From Candidatus Scybalocola faecigallinarum (lineage in GTDB: Bacteria; Bacillota; Clostridia; Lachnospirales; Lachnospiraceae), in assembly GCA_018711005.1 (NCBI GenBank), contig DVIT01000027.1, positions 62,001 to 126,000 on the forward strand: a stretch of 64,000 bases of DNA, given 5' to 3'. The notes under the pieces were generated by a model. That model was not told the DNA's origin. It made no database searches and saw only the letters and a list, made by a program, of their open reading frames with translations. This document shows positions 18,090 through 26,808 of this stretch, in pieces. Every line of letters starts with the position of its first letter. Within the stretch, counting starts at the first letter, position 1. The translations under genes were made by a program, and so were the position numbers.

Positions 18090-18127
18090 CCGCCGGGACG
18101 CGTCCCGGCGGATACCTGTTTTTTTAT
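18090..18127. terminator. bidirectional terminator between the MBL gene and argG
   Basis: A perfect 22-bp palindrome (18090-18111, arms CCGCCGGGA and TCCCGGCGG around CGCG) has a T-run on the plus side (18119-18126) and a complementary A-run on the other side (18082-18086). It can end both converging transcripts. Confidence 0.85.
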
Positions 18128-19350
18128 TTATTATTTGTTTTTGTCTCAGACAGTTTCATGGCACGTACCTTTAATGGAAGGCCAAACAGGTTGATGAAAC
18201 CGGAAGCGTCATGGTGGTCATACAGATCGCCGGTAGTAAAGCTTGCCAGAGACTCGCTGTATAAGGAGTAAGGTGATGTGGTGCCGGCTTTAATAATATT
18301 GCCTTTGTAAAGCTTAAATTTCACTTCACCGGTAACATACTGCTGGGTCGATGTTACAAAAGCCTGGATCGCTTCGCGAAGGGGAGTGAACCATTTTCCT
18401 TCATAAACAACCTGAGCAAGCTTGTTGCCAAGATCCTTCTTCACTTCCATAGTCGCGCGGTCTAAGATCAGTTCTTCTAACTGGCGGTGTGCTTCCATAA
18501 GGATCGTTCCACCGGGAGTTTCATAAACACCTCTGGACTTCATGCCGACCACACGGTTTTCAACAATATCAATAATACCGATGCCGTGTTTTCCGCCAAG
18601 CTCATTTAACTTGGTAATGATCTGGGAAACTTTCATTTCTTTGCCGTTAAGTGTTTTTGGAACACCGGCCTCAAAAGTCATAGTCACATACTCTGGTTCA
18701 TCGGGAGCCTTTTCAGGGCTTACGCTTAATACAAGGAGATGGTCGTAGTTAGGCTCGTTGGCAGGATCTTCCAGTTCAAGGCCTTCGTGGCTGATGTGCC
18801 ATAAGTTCCGGTCACGGCTGTAGCTGGAATCCGGAGAAAAGGGCAGATCGATGCCATGCTTTTTGCAGTATTCGATTTCATCTTCACGGGACTGCATGGT
18901 CCACAGATCGGTCATACGCCATGGAGCGATGATCTTAATGTCCGGAGCCAGGGCTGTAATGCTCAGCTCAAAACGGATCTGGTCGTTGCCTTTTCCTGTA
19001 GCGCCGTGGCAGATAGCAACAGCGCCTTCCTTGCGGGCGATTTCCACAAGCTTTTTGGCAATGACCGGGCGGGCCATACTTGTGCCGAGGAGGTATTTAT
19101 TTTCATAAACAGCATCGGCCTGTACGCATGGCATAATAAAATCATCACAAAATTCATCAATAACATTTTCAATATATAATTTAGAAGCGCCGGACATTTT
19201 TGCCCGCTGTTCCAGACCATCCAGTTCGTTGCCCTGTCCGCAGTCTACGCAGCAGCAGATAACATCGTAATCAAAGGTTTCCTTTAACCAAGGGATGACA
19301 GCGGTGGTGTCCAGTCCGCCGGAATATGCTAAAACGACTTTTTCTTTCAT
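18124..19350 (-). CDS. argG: argininosuccinate synthase
   Basis: A 408-residue cytoplasmic ATP-dependent ligase joining citrulline and aspartate to argininosuccinate. The N-terminal PP-loop AYSGGLDTT (residues 8-16), the CHGATGKGNDQIRFE block (near 115-130) and SPDSSYSRDRNLWHIS are all present, and the length is normal. AGGAGGT precedes the ATG at 19350. The gene is divergent from argC, and its promoter carries two ARG-box-like sites, so ArgR repression by arginine is likely. No argH or argF lies in the window. Confidence 0.97.
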   Translation of the reverse strand: MKEKVVLAYSGGLDTTAVIPWLKETFDYDVICCCVDCGQGNELDGLEQRAKMSGASKLYIENVIDEFCDDFIMPCVQADAVYENKYLLGTSMARPVIAKKLVEIARKEGAVAICHGATGKGNDQIRFELSITALAPDIKIIAPWRMTDLWTMQSREDEIEYCKKHGIDLPFSPDSSYSRDRNLWHISHEGLELEDPANEPNYDHLLVLSVSPEKAPDEPEYVTMTFEAGVPKTLNGKEMKVSQIITKLNELGGKHGIGIIDIVENRVVGMKSRGVYETPGGTILMEAHRQLEELILDRATMEVKKDLGNKLAQVVYEGKWFTPLREAIQAFVTSTQQYVTGEVKFKLYKGNIIKAGTTSPYSLYSESLASFTTGDLYDHHDASGFINLFGLPLKVRAMKLSETKTNNK

Positions 19351-19409
19351 AGTATTACCTCCTGAAATGATTTTTCACAGTGTATGTATGGGGGCGGCCC
19401 CCGAATGTT

Positions 19410-19448
19410 CGTGAATTAAATATACACGATAGTGAATAAAAATGCAAC
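19410..19448 (-). promoter_or_regulatory. argG promoter overlapped by two ARG boxes
   Basis: On the minus strand, -35 TTGCAT (19447-19442) and -10 TATATT (19424-19419) are 17 bp apart. Two ArgR-box-like sites on the plus strand cover them: GTGAATTAAATATACAC (19411-19427) and GTGAATAAAAATGCA (19432-19446). ArgR binding here would block argG initiation. Confidence 0.65.
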
Positions 19449-19497
19449 ACCAAATTTGCTGAAAAATGTATTTTTATTAATTTTTGCTGCATAAATA

Positions 19498-19520
19498 CCG
19501 GAAAATATGCATATTCCCGG
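19498..19520. promoter_or_regulatory. 23-bp near-palindrome between argG and argC
   Basis: Arms CCGGAAAATATG and CATATTCCCGG form a near-perfect palindrome with two mismatched positions. It resembles an operator but not an ARG box. The rest of the gap (19351-19735) is A+T-rich and has no gene. Confidence 0.35.
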
Positions 19521-19700
19521 AAATATCTGCAAAAAACCCGGGAAAAACAGGGGTTGACCAAATCAAAGGTATACATCCCATAGTTATAATTACCAATATC
19601 ACACAGGTTTTTTTGGCTAAACTTATGGAAAATTTATCTTTACTAACCGGGAAAGATGGTTTAATATATATGCAGTACATTTTTGAAGTGATTCAGAGAA

Positions 19701-19714
19701 TGCATAAAAATACA
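19701..19714 (+). promoter_or_regulatory. ARG-box-like site before argC
   Basis: TGCATAAAAATACA resembles the TGAATwwwwATTCA half of the ArgR consensus. It lies 22 bp before the argC start, where a bound repressor would obstruct the transcript. Confidence 0.4.
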
Positions 19715-19735
19715 AAAACAGATAGGGTGAGACGG

Positions 19736-20776
19736 ATGATAAAAGTAGGTATTATCGGCGCGACCGGCTATGCCGGACAGGAGCTGGTGCGTATTTTGCT
19801 CGGGCATAAATATGCACAGATCGTATGGTACGGTTCCAGAAGCTATATTGATAAAAAGTATTCCGATGTTTTTGGCAACATGTTCCGGCTGGCAGACAGC
19901 AAGTGCCTGGATGATAATATGGAAGAACTGGCTGATGCGGTGGATGTGATCTTTACGGCAACGCCCCAGGGACTGTGTGCAGGCCTTGTGAATGAGGATA
20001 TATTAAATAAAGTAAAGATCGTGGATTTAAGCGCAGACTTTCGTATTAAAGATGTGTCTGTCTATGAAAAATGGTATGGTATTACCCATAAAAGCCCTCA
20101 GTTTATTAATGAGGCGGTTTACGGTTTGTGCGAGATCAACCGTGAGGCTGTAAAGCAAGCACGCCTTGTGGCCAATCCGGGCTGCTATACCACATGCTCC
20201 ATACTGTCCGCCTACCCGTTAATGAAGGAAGGGCTCATCGATCCCCAGTCGCTGATCATTGACGCCAAGTCCGGCACCAGCGGCGCAGGGCGGGGAGCAA
20301 AGGTAGATAATCTGTACTGTGAGGTTAATGAAAACATTAAAGCCTACGGCGTGGGGACCCACCGCCATACACCGGAGATTGAGGAACAGCTGGGGTATGC
20401 TGCCGGACAGCCGGTGGTTGTCAGCTTTACCCCCCATCTTGTACCTATGAACCGGGGAATTTTAGTGACAGCCTATGCATCCCTGGCAAAGGACGCTTCC
20501 TGGAAAGATCTGCGGGCTGCCTATGAAAAGTATTATGGAAATGAAAAGTTTATCCGCCTGCTGGATGAAAATGTCTGCCCTCAGACCCGATGGGTGGAAG
20601 GCAGCAATTATGTGGATATTAATTTTAAGATCGATCCCCGGACAAAACGGGTGATCATCATGGGGGCCATTGATAATCTGGTCAAAGGTGCTGCCGGACA
20701 GGCAGTCCAGAACATGAACCTGATGTTTGGGCTGGATGAGGCAGAGGGACTGAACCTGGTGCCGATGTTCCCGTAA
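19736..20776 (+). CDS. argC: N-acetyl-gamma-glutamyl-phosphate reductase
   Basis: A 346-residue NADPH-dependent enzyme for the third step of ornithine synthesis. The Rossmann motif GIIGATGYAGQEL (residues 5-17) and the catalytic Cys150 in NPGCYTTC are present. ATG 19736 follows AGGGTGAG; a longer frame upstream would cross the regulatory gap and was not used. First gene of argC-GNAT-argJ-argB-argD. Confidence 0.96.
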   Translation: MIKVGIIGATGYAGQELVRILLGHKYAQIVWYGSRSYIDKKYSDVFGNMFRLADSKCLDDNMEELADAVDVIFTATPQGLCAGLVNEDILNKVKIVDLSADFRIKDVSVYEKWYGITHKSPQFINEAVYGLCEINREAVKQARLVANPGCYTTCSILSAYPLMKEGLIDPQSLIIDAKSGTSGAGRGAKVDNLYCEVNENIKAYGVGTHRHTPEIEEQLGYAAGQPVVVSFTPHLVPMNRGILVTAYASLAKDASWKDLRAAYEKYYGNEKFIRLLDENVCPQTRWVEGSNYVDINFKIDPRTKRVIIMGAIDNLVKGAAGQAVQNMNLMFGLDEAEGLNLVPMFP

Positions 20777-20801
20777 TGTAATAATAGAAAGGTTTGACAT
20801 T

Positions 20802-21272
20802 ATGACGATTCGGACAATGACCATCAGGGATTATGACGGACTGAGAAAGCTGTGGCTTGGCATCGAAGGCTTTGGCATCCGCAGTATTGATGATTCTTTG
20901 GAAGGGGTGGAACGGTTTCTCAAAAGAAATCCCACGACCAGTGTGGTAGCTGAGGACAAGGGAGAGATCGTAGGCAGTATTTTATGCGGCCATGACGGGC
21001 GGACCGGTTATTTTTACCATGTATGTGTCCGGTCGGATTACCGGATGCACGGCATTGGAAAGTCCATGGCAGATGCTGCAGCCCGGGCCCTGAAGGAAGA
21101 ACATATTAATAAGGTGGCGCTGATCGCCTTTACGGAAAATAAAGTGGGAAATACATTCTGGCAGGATATTGGCTGGAATGAGCGGGTGGATGTCAACTAC
21201 TATGAGCTTCCCATGAATGAAAACAATGTCACCGTATTTAACAGGAGGGATTTCCATGATAACAGTAATTGA
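20802..21272 (+). CDS. GNAT acetyltransferase, possible N-acetylglutamate synthase
   Basis: A 156-residue GNAT-fold acetyltransferase with the acetyl-CoA-binding stretch VRSDYRMHGIGKSMADAA (about residues 76-93) and FTENKVGNTFW. It sits between argC and argJ, and its last 17 bases overlap argJ, so it is translated with the arginine pathway. Short GNAT proteins act as N-acetylglutamate synthase in some bacteria, and ArgJ can also supply N-acetylglutamate. The role is inferred from position; another acetyl acceptor is possible. Confidence 0.8.
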   Translation: MTIRTMTIRDYDGLRKLWLGIEGFGIRSIDDSLEGVERFLKRNPTTSVVAEDKGEIVGSILCGHDGRTGYFYHVCVRSDYRMHGIGKSMADAAARALKEEHINKVALIAFTENKVGNTFWQDIGWNERVDVNYYELPMNENNVTVFNRRDFHDNSN

Positions 21273-22482
21273 AGGAAGTGTTACTGCTGCCAAAGGCTTT
21301 GAAGCAGCTGCAGCAGCCGCACAGATTAAATATAAAGACCGCACAGATATGGCGCTGATCTACAGCCAGGTTCCGGCCGTAGCTGCCGGGACTTTTACCA
21401 CCAATGTAGTTAAGGCCGCGCCGGTTTTGTGGGACCAGAACATTGTGTACCACTCGCCAAAGGCTCAGGCGGTGGTGATCAACTCCGGCATTGCCAATGC
21501 ATGTACGGGAAAAGAGGGCATGGGCTATTGCCAGGATATTGCCGATAAGACGTCCCAGGTGCTGGGTATTGACGCGGACAGCGTTCTTGTAGCCTCCACC
21601 GGCGTTATCGGCATGCAGCTGCCCATGGACCGTATGGCCCATGGCATTGAGCTTTTGGCCCAGGCAAAGTCAGACACTTTGGAGGCCGGAGATGCGGCTG
21701 CCCATGCTATTATGACCACAGACACAGTGTCCAAGCAGATTGCTGTAAAGACTGTGATCGGCGGCAGGGAAGTAACTGTTGGCGGTATGTGCAAGGGCTC
21801 CGGCATGATCCACCCCAATATGTGTACCATGCTCAGCTTTATTACAACCGATGCGGCCATTTCCAAAGAGCTGCTCCAGGAAGCTTTAAGCGACAGTATT
21901 GTGGATACATACAACATGGTTTCTGTGGACGGCGATACATCCACCAATGATACGGTCCTCCTTTTGGCCAACGGTATGGCCAAAAATCCTGTGATCACCG
22001 AGAAAAACAGCGACTATGACGCTTTTAAGGAAGCTTTGGACTATGTGAATACGGTCCTTGCCAAAAAGATCGCAGGGGACGGGGAAGGCGCTACGGCCCT
22101 TTTTGAAGTAACGGTCACAGGCGCCAAAGATAAGGCCCAGGCCGTTACCCTGGCCAAGTCAGTAGTTACCTCCAGCCTTGTAAAGGCGGCAATCTACGGC
22201 CATGACGCTAACTGGGGCCGGATTTTATGCGCTATGGGTTATTCCGGCGCCGATTTTGACCCGGAAAAGGTGGATCTGTACTTTGAAAGCGCTGCCGGAA
22301 AGCTCCAGATCATTAAAGACGGCGTTGCTTTAGATTACAGTGAGGAAGAAGCAACAAAGATCCTGTCTGAAAGCGAAGTGACCGCCCTGGCAGATATAAA
22401 AATGGGCAGCGCTTTTGCAACCGCCTGGGGCTGCGATCTGACTTATGATTATGTAAAGATCAATGCAGACTATCGTTCCTGA
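21256..22482 (+). CDS. argJ: glutamate N-acetyltransferase / ornithine acetyltransferase
   Basis: A 408-residue Ntn-like enzyme that transfers the acetyl group from N-acetylornithine back to glutamate. The self-cleavage region KGSGMIHPNMCTMLSF is near residues 180-195, where Thr becomes the nucleophile after the chain splits into alpha and beta parts. The usual residue before that Thr is Ala; here it is Cys. ATG 21256 follows AGGAGGG and overlaps the GNAT stop. Whether it is monofunctional or bifunctional cannot be read. Confidence 0.95.
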   Translation: MITVIEGSVTAAKGFEAAAAAAQIKYKDRTDMALIYSQVPAVAAGTFTTNVVKAAPVLWDQNIVYHSPKAQAVVINSGIANACTGKEGMGYCQDIADKTSQVLGIDADSVLVASTGVIGMQLPMDRMAHGIELLAQAKSDTLEAGDAAAHAIMTTDTVSKQIAVKTVIGGREVTVGGMCKGSGMIHPNMCTMLSFITTDAAISKELLQEALSDSIVDTYNMVSVDGDTSTNDTVLLLANGMAKNPVITEKNSDYDAFKEALDYVNTVLAKKIAGDGEGATALFEVTVTGAKDKAQAVTLAKSVVTSSLVKAAIYGHDANWGRILCAMGYSGADFDPEKVDLYFESAAGKLQIIKDGVALDYSEEEATKILSESEVTALADIKMGSAFATAWGCDLTYDYVKINADYRS

Positions 22483-22497
22483 GGGAGGATGAAAAAC

Positions 22498-23400
22498 ATG
22501 GATAAGAGTATGGATAAATATTTGGAAAAAGCACAGGTGCTTATTGAAGCCCTTCCGTATATACAGCGGTTTAACCGCAAGATCATTGTTGTAAAGTACG
22601 GCGGCAGCGCCATGGTAGACGAGGCGCTTAAAAAAGATGTGATCGCAGACGTTACGCTCCTTAAGCTGGTTGGCTTTAAGCCGATCATTGTTCACGGCGG
22701 CGGCAAGGAGATCAGCAAATGGGTAGAAAAGGCAGGAATGACCCCTAAATTTGTCAACGGCCTGAGAGTTACGGATGAGGTTACCATGGAGATTGCCGAG
22801 ATGGTTTTAAACCGGGTCAACAAATCCCTTGTACAGATGGTGGAGCAGTTAGGCGTGCGTGCGGTAGGTATTTCCGGCAAGGACGGCGGCCTGCTTAAGG
22901 TGGAGAAAAAGTATTCCAATGGCCAGGATATTGGCTTTGTGGGCGACGTAAAGTCTGTGAATCCTAAAGTATTATATGACCTTTTGGAAAAGGATTTCCT
23001 GCCTATTGTGTGCCCGATTGGCATGGACGAGGATTATAACACGTATAATATTAACGCCGATGATGCGGCCTGTGCCATTGCCCGGGCGGTAAATGCGGAA
23101 AAGCTGGCCTTTCTTACAGATATTGAAGGGGTTTATAAGGATCCGGAGGATAAAAACACTTTGATCTCTGAGCTGCGCATTGAGGAAGCCCGCAAGCTTA
23201 TTGGCAATGGTTTTATTGGCGGCGGCATGCTGCCCAAGCTGAACAACTGTATTGAAGCTATTGAAAATGGCGTATCCAGGGTGCATATCCTGGACGGACG
23301 TATTCCCCACTGTCTCCTTCTGGAAATCTTTACAAACAAAGGCATTGGAACCGCTATTTTAGGCGATGAGGAAAGCAGGTATTATCATGAAGACGAATGA
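22498..23400 (+). CDS. argB: acetylglutamate kinase
   Basis: A 300-residue amino acid kinase that phosphorylates N-acetylglutamate. It shows VVKYGGSAM (residues 29-37), VHGGGKEIS and the [12 protein letters not shown] segment. The longer N-terminal helix (about 25 residues before the first strand) is typical of the hexameric, arginine-inhibited class, so feedback inhibition is likely. ATG 22498 is preferred to ATG 22489, which touches the GGGAGG ribosome site. Its end overlaps argD by 14 bases. Confidence 0.96.
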   Translation: MDKSMDKYLEKAQVLIEALPYIQRFNRKIIVVKYGGSAMVDEALKKDVIADVTLLKLVGFKPIIVHGGGKEISKWVEKAGMTPKFVNGLRVTDEVTMEIAEMVLNRVNKSLVQMVEQLGVRAVGISGKDGGLLKVEKKYSNGQDIGFVGDVKSVNPKVLYDLLEKDFLPIVCPIGMDEDYNTYNINADDAACAIARAVNAEKLAFLTDIEGVYKDPEDKNTLISELRIEEARKLIGNGFIGGGMLPKLNNCIEAIENGVSRVHILDGRIPHCLLLEIFTNKGIGTAILGDEESRYYHEDE

Positions 23401-24574
23401 ATATATGGAACTGGGAGAAAAGTATATTCTCCATACCTATAACCGTTATCCCGTTGTTTTTGAAAAGGGCGAGGGCGTTTACCTGTATGATGTGGAAGGA
23501 AAAAAATATCTGGACTTTGCCGCAGGTATTGCAGTATTTGCCTTAGGCTATGGGAACAAGGCTTATAATGATGCGTTAAAAGACCAAATTGATAAGATCA
23601 TCCACACATCCAATCTGTATTATAATGTGCCTGCCGTAGAGGCCGCTGAGAAGGTGGCAAAGGCTACCGGCCTTTCCAAGGTATTTTTTACCAACAGCGG
23701 TACAGAGGCCATTGAAGGCGCTATTAAGGCAGCCCGCAAATATGCATGGCTGAAGGATCACTCTACAGATCATGAGATCATCGCCATGAATAATTCCTTC
23801 CACGGCCGCAGCATGGGCGCCTTAAGCGTGACAGGAAATTCCCATTATCAGGAGCCTTTTAAGCCGCTGATCGGGGGCATTAAGTTTGCAGATTTTAATG
23901 ACCTGGACAGCGTTAAGGCCCAGGTGACGGATAAAACCTGTGCCATTATCCTTGAGCCGGTCCAGGGCGAAGGGGGCATATACCCGGCAGACCCGGACTT
24001 CCTTAAAGGCCTGCGCCAGCTGTGCGATGAAAAGGACATCCTTCTTATTTTTGATGAGATCCAGTGCGGTATGGGACGTACAGGTACCATGTTTGCCTGC
24101 CAGGCCTACGGCATTTTGCCGGATATTATGACCTGTGCCAAGGCATTAGGCTGCGGTATTCCCGTAGGAGCCTTTGTCCTTAATGAAAAGACCGCCGCAG
24201 CGTCCTTAGTTCCCGGAGACCATGGCACCACCTATGGGGGCAATCCTCTGGCCTGCGCCGCAGTGAACAAGGTGTTTGAGCTTTTTGAAACAGAGCATAT
24301 TCTGGAAAATGTTAAAACAACCGGGGCGTATTTGGAAGAAAAGCTGGATGCTCTTGTACAAAAACATGACTGCTTAAAAGAGCGCCGCGGCCGCGGCCTT
24401 ATGCAGGGCATTGTCGTGGAAGGCCGTCCGGTAGGAGAGATCGTAACAAAGGCCCTTGAAAACGGCCTGGTGGTGATTACTGCCGGAACCAATGTTTTGC
24501 GCTTAGTCCCGCCGCTGGTGATCACTCCGGCCCATGTGGACGAAATGGTGGAAAAATTGGAAAAATGCCTGTAA
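23387..24574 (+). CDS. argD: acetylornithine aminotransferase
   Basis: A 395-residue class III PLP aminotransferase. Landmarks are [17 protein letters not shown], the SFHGRS stretch, [12 protein letters not shown], and the PLP-binding Lys in [15 protein letters not shown]. It converts N-acetylglutamate semialdehyde to N-acetylornithine. ATG 23387 lies inside the end of argB, showing translational coupling. It is the last gene of the operon, followed by a strong terminator. Confidence 0.96.
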   Translation: MKTNEYMELGEKYILHTYNRYPVVFEKGEGVYLYDVEGKKYLDFAAGIAVFALGYGNKAYNDALKDQIDKIIHTSNLYYNVPAVEAAEKVAKATGLSKVFFTNSGTEAIEGAIKAARKYAWLKDHSTDHEIIAMNNSFHGRSMGALSVTGNSHYQEPFKPLIGGIKFADFNDLDSVKAQVTDKTCAIILEPVQGEGGIYPADPDFLKGLRQLCDEKDILLIFDEIQCGMGRTGTMFACQAYGILPDIMTCAKALGCGIPVGAFVLNEKTAAASLVPGDHGTTYGGNPLACAAVNKVFELFETEHILENVKTTGAYLEEKLDALVQKHDCLKERRGRGLMQGIVVEGRPVGEIVTKALENGLVVITAGTNVLRLVPPLVITPAHVDEMVEKLEKCL

Positions 24575-24640
24575 GCATTTATTTTACGGAAATCCCGTAA
24601 GGGTATCGAATTTTTAGAAGAATAATGAATAAGCGTTTTC

Positions 24641-24693
24641 AGGGGCAGGTACGGCTATTTTGGGGCCGTGCCTGCCCCTGTTTGGTTGTTTTT
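24641..24693 (+). terminator. intrinsic terminator of the arg operon
   Basis: AGGGGCAGGTACGGC (24641-24655) pairs with GCCGTGCCTGCCCCT (24665-24679), then a T-rich run with TTTTT by 24693. It lies 67 bp after argD. Confidence 0.9.
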
Positions 24694-24808
24694 ATGCCAG
24701 GACAATGGGCCTTAAACATTGGCCGGAGAAAGACGAAAGGAAGGGCGAATAAATATCCTTCACAGGGTTACACTATGTTTGTAATAAAAAATGTGGAGGT
24801 GTGTTAAA

Positions 24809-25240
24809 ATGATGGGCGTGATCATCGCTTTGATCTCCGGCGCTTTAATGAGTGTCCAGGGTGTTTTTAATACAGAAGTGACAAAACAGACAAGTATATG
24901 GGTTTCCAACAGCTGGGTACAGTTTACGGCCCTTTTAGTGTGTTTGGGGGCCTGGCTGTTTAAAGGACGGGAAAGCTTTGGAAAGCTGATGCAGGTCAGC
25001 CCTAAATATTTGCTTTTGGGCGGCGTTTTGGGCGCGTTTATTACATTGACGGTGATCATGAGTATGGATCAGCTTGGCCCGGCAAAGGCGGCGCTGCTGA
25101 TTGTTGTTGCCCAGCTGGCCGTGGCCTATGTGATCGAGCTGTTTGGCCTTTTTGGTATGGAAAAGGTTGATTTTCAGTGGTCAAAGCTTATCGGGCTGGC
25201 GGTTGCCATTGGCGGGATCATTATTTTTAAATGGGAATAG
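24809..25240 (+). CDS. DMT-family membrane protein, YdcZ/DUF606 type
   Basis: A 143-residue protein with five hydrophobic segments, starting MMGVIIALISGALMSVQGVF. It fits the short YdcZ (DUF606) branch of the drug/metabolite transporter superfamily, which are half-size proteins working as dimers. The start is ATG 24809 after GGAGGTG. It is a single-gene unit with no partner here. The substrate is unknown. Confidence 0.83.
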   Translation: MMGVIIALISGALMSVQGVFNTEVTKQTSIWVSNSWVQFTALLVCLGAWLFKGRESFGKLMQVSPKYLLLGGVLGAFITLTVIMSMDQLGPAKAALLIVVAQLAVAYVIELFGLFGMEKVDFQWSKLIGLAVAIGGIIIFKWE

Positions 25241-25392
25241 GAAAAGTGCTTGTTTTTACCCCGGTTATTATGTAAAATAAGAGTGTATGGTTTATAAAAC
25301 AGAAAACTTTCCTGACTTTTAGCACAGCATGGATGTATGAACACGGCATGTGTGCTTAGGGCATGACGCCCTTAAAGAAAGGAAGGGATTTT

Positions 25393-26103
25393 GTGTTAAA
25401 GTTATCTTCAAAGCAAAAAAAATGGGTGATGCGCCTGATGGCGGTGTTTTTTGCCATAGTCTGCGGGCTTGCATATCACGCCGGGTGCAGCAGGGCTTCG
25501 GAAGAACCGTTGGCCGGACTGGAAACCATAGCCCCTTTGGATGATGGCGGGGCTTTTCAGTCACAAAGTTCTTATGAGTCTGGCACAGAGGATGAAAGCC
25601 AGGCATTCGCTTCCCAAAATGGATCCGGGAGTTCTCCGCAAGAGTCGGTATGTGAAGAAATTTATGTGTATGTTTGCGGCTATGTGCAAAGTCCGGGAGT
25701 TTATGCCCTTGGGCCGGGAGCCAGGATTTATGAGGCTATTGAGGCCGCAGGCGGTATGGCTGAGGAGGCAGACGCCAGCTATGTGAACCTGGCCCAGGTG
25801 GCTGAGGATCAGATGCAGATTTATATTCCCTCTTTAGAGGAGACCGCATCCGGGACATTTGCCAGAGATACGGCCGGCACGGACGGCAGCATGGAGGAAG
25901 GCGGCCAGGCGATGGTGAATATTAATACAGCCTCTGCAGACCAGCTGGATGCGCTTCCCGGGATTGGCCCGTCCAAAGCAGAAGATATTATAAACTATAG
26001 GGAAGAACATGGAGGATTTTCTTCCGTTGAGGAGCTAATGGATATTCCGGGAATCAAAAGCGGGATATTTGATCAGATAAAAGATTTGGTGACAGTGGAT
26101 TGA
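25393..26103 (+). CDS. comEA: ComEA-like DNA-binding protein
   Basis: A 236-residue exported protein. It has an N-terminal hydrophobic signal (about residues 12-28) followed by AYHAGC, which could be a lipobox, then an acidic/Ser-rich linker. A SLBB-type domain follows (YVYVCGYVQSPGVYALGPGA), and then a C-terminal helix-hairpin-helix pair (NINTASADQLDALPGIGPSK). ComEA binds double-stranded DNA outside the cell for transformation. GTG 25393 is chosen after AAAGGAAGG. comEC is about 3 kb away, separated by three regulatory genes. Confidence 0.88.
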   Translation: MLKLSSKQKKWVMRLMAVFFAIVCGLAYHAGCSRASEEPLAGLETIAPLDDGGAFQSQSSYESGTEDESQAFASQNGSGSSPQESVCEEIYVYVCGYVQSPGVYALGPGARIYEAIEAAGGMAEEADASYVNLAQVAEDQMQIYIPSLEETASGTFARDTAGTDGSMEEGGQAMVNINTASADQLDALPGIGPSKAEDIINYREEHGGFSSVEELMDIPGIKSGIFDQIKDLVTVD

Positions 26104-26112
26104 GGTAAAAAG

Positions 26113-26808
26113 ATGGATAGAAAAGTTTTGGTTGTAGATGACGAAAAGCTCATCGTCAAAGGACTTAAGTTTACGTTGGAACAGGATAACATGGAAGTGG
26201 ATGTGGCCTATGACGGAAAGGAAGCCCTTGAAAAGGCAAGGGATAACCAGTATGACATTATTTTGCTGGATGTAATGCTTCCGGAGCTGAACGGATTTGA
26301 GGTATGCCAGCAGATCCGGGATTTCTCCGATGTGCCTATTATTATGATCACTGCCAAAGGGGATGACATGGATAAGATCCTTGGGCTGGAATACGGGGCC
26401 GATGATTATATTACAAAGCCTTTTAATATTTTGGAGGTAAAGGCAAGGATCAAGGCCATTATGCGCCGGGTTAATAACAAGCGTCATAAAGTAGAGGAGG
26501 CGGCCTCCAACGTGATTGTCTCCGGGGATATGCGCATTGACCTGGACAGCCGCCGGGTATTTATTGAGAATAAAGAAGTGAACCTGACGGCAAAAGAGTT
26601 CGACCTTTTGGAGCTTTTGATCACAAATCCCAACAAAGTATATAACCGGGAAAAGCTTTTGAATCTTGTGTGGGGATATGATTATCCCGGCGATGTGCGG
26701 ACCGTGGATGTGCATGTGCGCCGCCTGAGAGAAAAGATTGAAAAGAATCCAAGTGAACCAAAATATATACATACAAAATGGGGTGTTGGCTATTTCTTCC
26801 AGAAGTAA
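26113..26808 (+). CDS. OmpR/PhoB-type response regulator
   Basis: A 231-residue two-domain regulator. The receiver has the acidic pair in VVDDEK, the phospho-acceptor Asp in LLDVMLPELNG, and the conserved Lys in YITKPF. The C-terminal winged helix ends RLREKIE...YIHTKWGVGYFF. It starts 10 bases after comEA and its 3' end overlaps the histidine kinase gene, so the two form a couple. The target genes are unknown. Confidence 0.94.
   Translation: MDRKVLVVDDEKLIVKGLKFTLEQDNMEVDVAYDGKEALEKARDNQYDIILLDVMLPELNGFEVCQQIRDFSDVPIIMITAKGDDMDKILGLEYGADDYITKPFNILEVKARIKAIMRRVNNKRHKVEEAASNVIVSGDMRIDLDSRRVFIENKEVNLTAKEFDLLELLITNPNKVYNREKLLNLVWGYDYPGDVRTVDVHVRRLREKIEKNPSEPKYIHTKWGVGYFFQK

Noticed and set aside
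19553-19590. TTGACC and TATAAT as an argC promoter
   Set aside because: The spacer is about 25 bp, too long for sigma-A.
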